Assembly: GCA_002348465.1 (NCBI GenBank)
Contig: DEBI01000036.1
Coordinates: 1 to 33,060, forward strand
Length of the DNA stretch: 33,060 nucleotides
Direction: 5' to 3'
From: Gemmatimonadales bacterium UBA2960
Lineage (GTDB): Bacteria > Gemmatimonadota > Gemmatimonadetes > Longimicrobiales > Gaopeijiaceae
Shown here: in pieces, positions 24,308 to 31,132 of the stretch
How positions within the stretch are numbered: position 1 is the stretch's first letter
How the letters are laid out: the number at the start of each line of letters is the position of its first letter
Program-made: the position numbers and the translations under genes
Notes under the pieces: model-generated
What the model was told of the DNA's origin: nothing
What the model saw: the letters and a program-made list of their open reading frames with translations, nothing else
Databases searched by the model: none

Positions 24308-25294
24308 ATGATAATTCCCTTGAGCATCGCTTCGATTGCTACTGTGCTTACCGCGATCAGTATTCCGGGCCATGCAGAAGAAGACCACAACAAGCGTACA
24401 GGTGTGGCACAGAACGTGACAGTTACAATCCTTTCGTCAAATCTCGCTAATGGGAATTCGGTCGGCGAATGGGGTCTTTCCGCGTTAGTTCAGGCTGACG
24501 GAGCCTGTGTGCTGTTCGATGCTGGGCGTCATCCCGAAACGGTTATTCACAATGCTGAGGTACTTGGCGCTGATCTCTCGTGTATTACTGACTTAGTACT
24601 CAGTCACCATCACTTCGACCATACGACAGGTGTCCTGCCGATTCTGGAGGCGCTCGGGAATCACAGTTCTATTGAGCGCGTGCATGTGGCGAGAGGATTC
24701 TTCCGGCCAAGGCGAGTACCCTCGCGTTCGGGGACAGAGGAGGCCAACCAGATGATCCAGGAACGGCAATCGCTGGAAAACGCCGGACTAGAGGTCATCA
24801 TTCACGATGGCCCATCGGAGATCCTCCAAGGCGTATGGATCACAGGTCCTGTACCCCGTCCGCATTCGGAGGAGAACTATCCAGTTCAGGTAAGGATCAA
24901 GGAATCAGGGACGTGGGTCGCAGATTGGGTGCCAGAAAGCCAGGGCCTTACGATCGTCACAGAGGAGGGCCACATAGTATTGCTAGGATGTGGACATTCG
25001 GGTGTTGTGAATATGCTCACTCATGTTCAGTCTGCGATTTCGGATCGCCCTATACACGCTCTGATGGGAGGCTTGCATCTGTTTAACGCGACAGATCAGA
25101 CCCTCGGTTGGACGACGGATCGATTACGGGAAATAGGGGTGAAGCATTTGATGGCGGGACACTGCACCGGTATCGAACCTCTCTTCAGGCTTCGAACAGG
25201 GCTGAACCTGACTCGACAGACAGCGGTCGTCGGGGCCGTAGGGTCTCAATTCGTTCTAGGGGAAGGGATTCGAGCGACTGCGATCGCGATGTAA
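24308..25294 (+). CDS. exported metallo-beta-lactamase-fold hydrolase (COG1237/MptE-like group)
   Basis: A 328-residue protein. The frame opens at GTG 24281, but the ATG at 24308 has AAAGGAG 9 bases upstream and starts a signal peptide (MIIPLSIASIATVLTAISI), so it is used. The zinc site is complete: HxHxDH at residues 100-105 (HHHFDH), His230 in GCGHSG, and His285 in AGHCTG. The pattern LSxLVQADGxxVLFDAG near 50-67 followed by VLSHHHFDH and the CGHSGVVN block fits the dihydropterin-associated MBL hydrolases (COG1237). Those enzymes are generally cytoplasmic; the leader here puts this copy in the periplasm, so its substrate is unclear. It sits 31 bases after the M24 peptidase and is followed by a probable terminator. 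Confidence 0.85.
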   Translation: MIIPLSIASIATVLTAISIPGHAEEDHNKRTGVAQNVTVTILSSNLANGNSVGEWGLSALVQADGACVLFDAGRHPETVIHNAEVLGADLSCITDLVLSHHHFDHTTGVLPILEALGNHSSIERVHVARGFFRPRRVPSRSGTEEANQMIQERQSLENAGLEVIIHDGPSEILQGVWITGPVPRPHSEENYPVQVRIKESGTWVADWVPESQGLTIVTEEGHIVLLGCGHSGVVNMLTHVQSAISDRPIHALMGGLHLFNATDQTLGWTTDRLREIGVKHLMAGHCTGIEPLFRLRTGLNLTRQTAVVGAVGSQFVLGEGIRATAIAM

Positions 25295-25353
25295 TAATTA
25301 CAGAATCAGAAGAACAATGGCCAAGAGGCCAAAGCGATGAGGAACGTCATCAA

Positions 25354-25392
25354 TGCATGGGTGTTGGCATGACCCAACTGCAGGCTTTTTTT
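25354..25392 (+). terminator. bulged hairpin plus T7, probable intrinsic terminator
   Basis: TGCATGGGT at 25354-25362 pairs with ACCCA at 25372-25376 and TGCA at 25379-25382, with a two-base bulge and a nine-base loop. A run of seven T follows at 25386-25392. It lies 59 bases after the MBL-fold gene and 35 before the next start, which fits the end of the M24-MBL transcript. Confidence 0.55.
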
Positions 25393-25427
25393 GAATGCAC
25401 CATGCGGTCGACCGGGACGGTACGCAT

Positions 25428-25913
25428 ATGAACCAATCTCTAACGAACGAGTTGGTCACTCGCTCGCTATGGCTGAGATCGGGGGCACCGCGAAGACTTT
25501 TGGGGCTGATCATAATGGGGTCCACTTTCTTCGTCGGATGCGGATCGCCCTCGTCGACTGAGGTGGATGAGGACCCTCACAATCTCATGGTCTGGGGTTA
25601 CGTGATGGCTCGAGGCTTTCCTGCGGAAGGCGGTGTAGGGCTGATGGACTCTGCTGGTGTTGTTGTTGTAACCACGCCAGTACGTGGAGGGAGATATCTG
25701 GTTGGTCTCAGGCTTCCGCCAAACACGCCTATCTGTGACCGCTATAGGGTTCAGGTGGCTGTTGACGTAGGAAATGGCGCAGTAGAGCGGGATGAACGCT
25801 TACTACAGAAGGGTAGCGGTGAGTGTGTCCTGCCACCCGGTGAGAAGGTCACACACACAATTGACTTTTCAGTCCTAGAAGATTCGACCAGCAGCGCGGG
25901 AAGAACGAAATGA
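25428..25913 (+). CDS. small lipoprotein of unknown function
   Basis: A 161-residue predicted lipoprotein: the hydrophobic stretch LLGLIIMGSTFFVGC ends in a lipobox with Cys38, after an unusually long n-region of about 24 residues containing RR. The frame extends upstream to 25395, but the ATG at 25428 avoids the terminator region and is preferred. The mature part has a beta-sandwich look (MVWGYVMARGFPAEGGVGLMD, then GGRYLVGLRLP), suggestive of a small carboxypeptidase-regulatory or transthyretin-like domain, but I cannot assign a family. Its stop overlaps the cupin start as ATGA at 25910-25913, so the two are translationally coupled. Confidence 0.6.
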   Translation: MNQSLTNELVTRSLWLRSGAPRRLLGLIIMGSTFFVGCGSPSSTEVDEDPHNLMVWGYVMARGFPAEGGVGLMDSAGVVVVTTPVRGGRYLVGLRLPPNTPICDRYRVQVAVDVGNGAVERDERLLQKGSGECVLPPGEKVTHTIDFSVLEDSTSSAGRTK

Positions 25914-26275
25914 TTCATGATGTCGTCAATTTGAAAAAAAAGTTCGATCTCTTTGTCGACAAGTGGGAGCCGAAAGTGATTGCAGAGATGAACGACATTC
26001 AGTTCAAGCTCGTCCGCGTCGAAGGGGAATTCTTGTGGCACCAGCACGCTTACACTGACGAGGCCTTCATCGTGATCGAGGGTGAACTGGAGATCGATCT
26101 TCCCAATCAGACGGTGCGGCTTGGTGAGGGCGAGATGTTTGTTGTGCCTAAGGGTGTAGAGCACCGTCCTCGTGCGGTGAACCAAGCCAAGATTATGCTC
26201 GTAGAACCTCGTGGAGTCGTAAATACCGGCGATATCGCTAACGAAGGTAGCGCACCGAATGACGTATGGATCTGA
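25910..26275 (+). CDS. cupin-domain protein
   Basis: A 121-residue single-domain cupin without a signal peptide. Motif 1 is HQHAYTDEAFIVIEGELEI with His44, His46 and Glu51; motif 2 is EMFVVPKGVEHRP with His85. Together these give the usual three-His/one-Glu metal site. The closest pattern is the small cupin_2 proteins of about 110-125 residues that bind a metal and a small ligand; the reaction or ligand is unknown. It starts within the stop of the preceding lipoprotein gene (ATGA), so both are made from one message. It is one of few cytoplasmic products in this part of the window. Confidence 0.85.
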   Translation: MIHDVVNLKKKFDLFVDKWEPKVIAEMNDIQFKLVRVEGEFLWHQHAYTDEAFIVIEGELEIDLPNQTVRLGEGEMFVVPKGVEHRPRAVNQAKIMLVEPRGVVNTGDIANEGSAPNDVWI

Positions 26276-26335
26276 GACGAAGGTCGAAGTCGACTCACAG
26301 AGAGGTTTTAGGGCTGCGTGGCCAGTAGTCTGACG

Positions 26336-27193
26336 ATGCCTCATATGATTCTGAACCTTCTGGGTAGAGGGATCATTCTGGTCGCCGGATGCCTCTCCGT
26401 GGCGGCATGCGGCAAGAGCACCCCCGTCGTTCCCATTTCTGAGAGTCCTGAGGGCATCTGGCGTTTTTCAGAGACTGGGGTATCCGAATCGACACTTCGC
26501 CTAGCATCAGACGGTTCATTCTCACGTGTGGTCACCGATCTCGAAGACAGGAATTGCGTTTCGTCGTCCGGTTCTTGGCGTACCGATGGTGAAAACCTCC
26601 TACTCGAGATCACCGCAGTTTCAAATGCCCCAGCCTCAGGATTTGAGAACTACCGCTTCGTGATACAGGATGGTCGCCTGCAACTCGGCGAGACTGAGAT
26701 CTATACAGCTGTGGGCTCTATGGTGAGCTGTGCTGATTACGGATTCGGTGCTTGGGCTGGTGAACTGCGCGCCACCTTAGATGGAGTTGAGATGCTGTTC
26801 GAGATCGTCGATGTCATTCTCGATATGTATGGAGGCCAGCTTCAGGTCGAAGGGATTTCCACTACAGGGGTGGGCCAGAGCAGAATGCTTCTCCAGATCG
26901 ATGGAAGTCCAAACCCTCTCAACCCGAGAGACTTTACAGTCCAAAATGTTCCCGGATCCACTAACACGTTCTATGGGTTTTATCATCCCGATCCGGGGTC
27001 GTCGACGTTCAGTGGTTTTGACACTACGAGGCTTTTACCCACAGGAATCTTGACGTTGAGCGCAGTTGGTCCAGAGCGGGTCACTGCTACATTCAGTTTC
27101 AGAGCGAACCTTCGAGTTGAGGGTGAGGTAGGTCCTGGTGGAGCTACCTTTGCACAGATTGAGTCGGGCCGTGTCGAGATCGTGTACCGTTAG
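26336..27193 (+). CDS. lipoprotein of unknown function, beta-rich
   Basis: A 285-residue predicted lipoprotein: hydrophobic stretch, then lipobox VAAC with Cys25 and a GKS start of the mature chain. The start is uncertain: GTG 26318, ATG 26336 and ATG 26345 are all in frame and all keep the signal; I list 26336. Residues about 40-110 resemble a lipocalin-like start (GIWRFSETG, SGSWRTDGENLLLEIT). The rest is beta-rich, with a Cys pair (NCVSSS, VSCADYG) that may form a disulfide. A closing LRVEGEVGPGGATFAQ stretch is also strand-like. I do not recognise a named family. It lies 60 bases after the cupin and 106 before the DinB gene, same strand. Confidence 0.65.
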   Translation: MPHMILNLLGRGIILVAGCLSVAACGKSTPVVPISESPEGIWRFSETGVSESTLRLASDGSFSRVVTDLEDRNCVSSSGSWRTDGENLLLEITAVSNAPASGFENYRFVIQDGRLQLGETEIYTAVGSMVSCADYGFGAWAGELRATLDGVEMLFEIVDVILDMYGGQLQVEGISTTGVGQSRMLLQIDGSPNPLNPRDFTVQNVPGSTNTFYGFYHPDPGSSTFSGFDTTRLLPTGILTLSAVGPERVTATFSFRANLRVEGEVGPGGATFAQIESGRVEIVYR

Positions 27194-27299
27194 CTAATTA
27201 AGGGATGCTTTCCATAGATCCAGCGTATGTATTCAAGGGCCGAGAAGGCATGAGCATTAACACGAAGGCCCACTTTTGCTGCTTTTTCCGAGGTTGACA

Positions 27300-27815
27300 A
27301 TGATTAGACGCCTATTCTTCGCTGCCCTCCTTGTAGGGCTCTGTGCTCCACTGCCCGCCTCCTCACAGTCGGTTAGTGAGTCGCTGGCTGGACTTTATGA
27401 GCGCACCAAAACATTCGTGATGGCGAGTGCTGAAATGCTTGAAGAGGATTTGTACTCCTTCAGGCCGACCGATGATGTGCGATCAGTTGGTGAACTTTTC
27501 GCGCACATTGCTAATGCTCAGTACTCCTTCTGCGCGGCGGCAGCTGGGGAGCGGAGCCCAGCAACTGAGAACTTTGAGGAAAGTCGGACGACCAAAGCTC
27601 AGCTTCTAGACGCTCTTGGGATGGGTTTTGCGTACTGCGACGCCGTTTACGCTGGAATGACCGATGAAGCAGGCGCCCGCACTCTGAGTTTCTTGGGTCC
27701 GACCACGGCGTACGGGGTTCTCGCGTTCAACGCCGCTCACAACTACGAGCACTATGGTAACCTAGTGACCTATATGCGCCTGAACGGAATCGTGCCGCCT
27801 TCTTCTAGCGAGTAG
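27300..27815 (+). CDS. exported DinB-superfamily protein
   Basis: A 171-residue four-helix protein with a signal peptide (IRRLFFAALLVGLCAPLPASSQS). The frame opens at 27276, but the ATG at 27300 is preceded by GAGG at a 5-6 base distance and starts the leader. The DinB/YfiT metal ligands are visible: His69 (LFAHIANAQY) and the His147-x3-His151 pair (AAHNYEHYGNL). DinB-fold proteins bind a divalent metal; several act as thiol-dependent S-transferases in the cytoplasm, using bacillithiol or mycothiol. This copy is predicted to be periplasmic, where those thiols are not expected, so its role is likely different. Such secreted DinB proteins recur in Gemmatimonadota and Acidobacteriota genomes (general knowledge, not checked here). 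Confidence 0.82.
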   Translation: MIRRLFFAALLVGLCAPLPASSQSVSESLAGLYERTKTFVMASAEMLEEDLYSFRPTDDVRSVGELFAHIANAQYSFCAAAAGERSPATENFEESRTTKAQLLDALGMGFAYCDAVYAGMTDEAGARTLSFLGPTTAYGVLAFNAAHNYEHYGNLVTYMRLNGIVPPSSSE

Positions 27816-27992
27816 TGCGCTACAACAAGGGATTAGGGTCTTCCTGCATTACGTATAGAGGACTGTTTGCACAGTCGTAAAAAGGGACTGATTCTCTGAC
27901 TGTGCCGTTTTCCCGTAGAAGTTCGCACGCTACCATGCTTCGTGTGCGGACCTTTCCTCATCGTAGTATCAGGATCAACCCGGGAGTCTTCG

Positions 27993-29678
27993 ATGTTGGC
28001 TTTTGAGCTTCGACGGCATCTGTCTTTGCCTCTTCTCTTCGTGCTAGTGAGTGCTTGTAGCAACATAGGTAGCGAGGTGCCTGAGCTTCCGGTAGCCCAA
28101 GTTCCGGGAGACGGTTCTCATGCGGCCCTTGTTGATTTTTTTTCGGAATGGAGGGAATTCGAAGCCCCCGAGTTTGACGGCCAGGTTCCGGATTACAGCC
28201 CAGCCTCAATGGCTCGCCAAGCCGCTGAACTTCCGATGTGGATAGCTCGTTTGTCTGCATTCGATATTGGACAGTGGACAATATCTGAGCAGATCGACTG
28301 GCATATCATGCGGGCTGAGATGAATGGGTTGTCTTTCGATCATGCGGTGCGGCAACCATGGAATCGAGATCCGGCTTTCTACATCACTATTTATGCCGCT
28401 CAAAGCGATGTGCCGGCGCACGAGGGGTCGGAGCACCACGGGTCTCTCGATTTGTGGACGTTTGAGAGGCCTTTTTCGGATACAGATCTAACCTTTATCA
28501 CCGACCGGATCGCAGCGGTGCCCATGCTGCTCGAGCAGGCACGCGGCAACCTAGCTGCTAGTAATGCTCGTGACCTTTGGATGGCGGGGTTGCGTTCGTT
28601 TCGGGGTCAGAGTGCAGATCTTCGAGCATTTGCTGATGAAGTCAAAGGTCAAAACGGTGCACTTGATGAGGTTACAGCCGCCGCAATCGCTGCGTCTGAT
28701 GCGTTCCATGACTGGCTTGAGGCGGAGGCAGACGCAAAAACTGGTACCTCCGGTATTGGCAAAGAAAATTACACGTGGTACATGCGGAACGTGCATCTCG
28801 TGCCGTTTTCTTGGGAAGAGCAGGTGACGATGATGCGCAGGGAACTTGCTCGCGCGCACTCGTCACTTCGTCTCGAGGAGCATAGAAATCGGGATCTTCC
28901 CGAGCTCAAGCGTATCCAAACATCAACCGAGTTTGATCGCCGCATGAACGCTGAGGTCGACGAATACCTCCGCTTCTTGGAAGAGGAGGAGATTCATGCT
29001 GTCTTCGACTGGATGGATCCGGCATTGCGAGCTGTAAATGGCCAATTCACGCCAGCTGAACCTGGAGAAATCCGTAACTTCTTCAACGAGGTGAACTATC
29101 GGGATCCGCTCGTAATGCGAACTCATATGCACCATTGGATCGAGCTTGCTCGGCCGCCAGCTTTGGGAGTGAGTCAGCTCCGCATAACCCCTCTCTTATA
29201 CAATATCTGGGACGCGCGCTCGGAAGGGTTGGCAACTGGTGTCGAGGAGATGATGATGCATGCCGGTCTGTTTGACGGTCGTCCACGGTCACGCGAGCTA
29301 GTGTGGATCATGTTGGCTCAGCGAGCCGCGCGTGCGCTGAGCGGCTTGTACTTGCACGGAAATGATTTCGAGATGGAGGAGGCGGTTGAGTATGCGATGC
29401 GATGGACTCCTCGAGGTTGGCTGCCTGACGGTGCATTAGTTCGCGGGGAACAGCACCTGTATCTGAGACAGCCTGGTTACGGGACCAGCTATCTGTCAGG
29501 AAAAATTCAGATTGAGGAATTGCTTGCTGAGCGAGCCCTTCAGATCCAAGACGAGTTCACGATCGGTTCGTTCTTCGATGATTTCTTCGAATCCGGCATT
29601 ATTCCAACAGTACTCGTTCGCTGGGAGATGACGGGAGAACGAGATCCGATTCTGGATGGTCCGTTGGGGTATCGTTAG
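27993..29678 (+). CDS. DUF885-like lipoprotein, putative metal-site variant
   Basis: A 561-residue predicted lipoprotein: LPLLFVLVSAC lipobox with Cys22. The frame opens at 27942, but the ATG at 27993 has CGGGAG upstream and gives the leader. The mostly helical body resembles DUF885: IDWHIMRAEMNG near 105, NYTWYMRNVHLVPFSWEEQ near 265, the segment ARSEGLATGVEEMMMHAGL with Glu411, and the closing QPGYGTSYLSGKIQIEELLAER block near 490. Classical DUF885 proteins carry an HE-x-x-PGHH zinc-peptidase-like site; here the corresponding place reads THMHHWIELAR (His378, His380, His381) without the HE pair, so catalysis by that mechanism is doubtful. It ends 99 bases before the convergent amidohydrolase gene. 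A role in peptide processing or binding is inferred only. Confidence 0.72.
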   Translation: MLAFELRRHLSLPLLFVLVSACSNIGSEVPELPVAQVPGDGSHAALVDFFSEWREFEAPEFDGQVPDYSPASMARQAAELPMWIARLSAFDIGQWTISEQIDWHIMRAEMNGLSFDHAVRQPWNRDPAFYITIYAAQSDVPAHEGSEHHGSLDLWTFERPFSDTDLTFITDRIAAVPMLLEQARGNLAASNARDLWMAGLRSFRGQSADLRAFADEVKGQNGALDEVTAAAIAASDAFHDWLEAEADAKTGTSGIGKENYTWYMRNVHLVPFSWEEQVTMMRRELARAHSSLRLEEHRNRDLPELKRIQTSTEFDRRMNAEVDEYLRFLEEEEIHAVFDWMDPALRAVNGQFTPAEPGEIRNFFNEVNYRDPLVMRTHMHHWIELARPPALGVSQLRITPLLYNIWDARSEGLATGVEEMMMHAGLFDGRPRSRELVWIMLAQRAARALSGLYLHGNDFEMEEAVEYAMRWTPRGWLPDGALVRGEQHLYLRQPGYGTSYLSGKIQIEELLAERALQIQDEFTIGSFFDDFFESGIIPTVLVRWEMTGERDPILDGPLGYR

Positions 29679-29777
29679 CCGTTCTGCCTGTCCCTGTAAT
29701 CTCGAGCGTCTCTAGCACCATTTACCGGTCAGGAACTGTGGCATGATGCTGCGGGGAGCTGAACGTGTCAGTTCTGG

Positions 29778-30932
29778 CTACGGTATTACTCCCGGTAGCG
29801 TGGCGGTGGGAAGGCCTGGAATGATGCGCTTTGCGTTCTCATAGTAGACGGCTCGGAGTACTTCGTCGGGTAGGTCCATTCCGTAGAGCTTCCAGAATGC
29901 GTGGTAGTCACGGTAGTAGTCGAAGTACTCGTCAGCCGTTTCTAGGACTCGAAAGAAGTACGGATACTCGTCTGGCTGAAAGGAGTCTTTGCCAAATAGG
30001 ATCCTGTCCTTGTACTTGGCGAAGAAGGATGCAGCGAACCTAGGCTGGCGTCCAAGATCGTAGAGTACCGCACCGATCTCGCCGAGAACGTTCGGATGGG
30101 CGTCGAAGATTTCCCCGAGACGTGCTAGGTCGGCAGTATGCCATCCCATATGCGCGAGGATCCAAGTCGTTTCCGGGTGTTTCATCAACATCCGGTTCCG
30201 TTCTTCCATCAACTCGTCGAAAGATGGGAAACGATCACGGTCCATGAAGCGACGGTTTTCGAAAATTGCGAGTTCGAGCCATCTCTCATTTGTGAAATCT
30301 AAAGTCTCGAAAAACTCAGGTGGGTCCGCTGTATGCACGAACACGGGGATGTTCAGCCTAGCTGCAGTCTCCCAGACTATGTCCAGCTCAGGGTCATCCA
30401 TAGCGAGCCGCGAGCCGTCCATTCTAGTATGGTAGAGCCCGAACGCCTTACTGATTTCACCTATTCCGACTGCGCCGGCTTCGATGTCTTCTTCCAGCTG
30501 CCTGGCAATCTTTAAGCCAGATCCTAGATCGACATTCTCAAGATCGAGTGACGCGAAGAAGACGAAACGGTCCTCGTAGCCAGCTTCACGAACTGCTTCG
30601 ATCTGGCTTCGGAGTCGCTGGCCGGAGCTCGGTCGTGCTTGGACCATGACACCGATGTTTAATCGGTCCATCTCGGCCACGACACTCTCTATTGTCTCAA
30701 GATTATCTAGCGTGGGGGGGTGTCCGTGGATGTCAACGAGAGGAAATCGAGCCCTTGGTACTTCGTGTTCTGGGACAACAAGCGTGGACTCCGGCTTGTA
30801 CTCGGTGATGCTCGGCGGAGGTATTGTCGGTTCGCGGTCTCTGAAAGACCGCCGCTGTTGTGCGTCACAAGCGATTGGAGCTGCACAGAGTGCGACCAAA
30901 ATAAAAACTTGTAGCCGGGTCGTTAGGCGCAT
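29778..30932 (-). CDS. exported amidohydrolase (amidohydrolase_2-like, TIM barrel)
   Basis: A 384-residue protein with a Sec signal peptide (VFILVALCAAPIACDAQQ); the Cys22 context (PIAC) is a poor lipobox, so SPase I cleavage near CDAQ is more likely. Metal-site motifs of the amidohydrolase superfamily are present: HGH at residues 69-71 (VDIHGHPP), His200 (PVFVHTADP), His261 (LAHMGWH) and Asp316 (FGKDS). This places it with the amidohydrolase_2 group, which hydrolyses or decarboxylates small ring or carboxylic substrates; the substrate is unknown. ATG start at 30932 without a clear Shine-Dalgarno. It is divergent from the TolB-propeller gene across 200 bases and convergent with the DUF885-like gene. 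Confidence 0.85.
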   Translation of the reverse strand: MRLTTRLQVFILVALCAAPIACDAQQRRSFRDREPTIPPPSITEYKPESTLVVPEHEVPRARFPLVDIHGHPPTLDNLETIESVVAEMDRLNIGVMVQARPSSGQRLRSQIEAVREAGYEDRFVFFASLDLENVDLGSGLKIARQLEEDIEAGAVGIGEISKAFGLYHTRMDGSRLAMDDPELDIVWETAARLNIPVFVHTADPPEFFETLDFTNERWLELAIFENRRFMDRDRFPSFDELMEERNRMLMKHPETTWILAHMGWHTADLARLGEIFDAHPNVLGEIGAVLYDLGRQPRFAASFFAKYKDRILFGKDSFQPDEYPYFFRVLETADEYFDYYRDYHAFWKLYGMDLPDEVLRAVYYENAKRIIPGLPTATLPGVIP

Positions 30933-31132
30933 CTAGGTCGTCTCAAGATCAGGTGGAATGGGCCAAGCTGACCTCCACTAATGATTACTGGCCATTGTGG
31001 GGTTCCGCTTGTCTCAATGCATAATACCGAAGCGCGACTGGCCTGCCATATCTCCGAGGGCGACCTTGCTCTCGCGACAATGAGATGTCGTCCGTTTTTG
31101 GGCCCCGATCCGACCTGGTTCAGGAGTGAAGT

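Noticed and set aside
27862..27877. Small hairpin GACTGT-TTGC-ACAGTC between the DinB and DUF885-like genes.
   Set aside because: Only six pairs and followed by A-rich rather than T-rich sequence, so neither a terminator nor a clear operator.
30995..31025. TTGTGG and CATAAT separated by 19 bases upstream of the TolB-propeller gene as a sigma-70-type promoter.
   Set aside because: Both boxes are imperfect and the spacer is long; matches of this quality occur by chance in a 200-base spacer.
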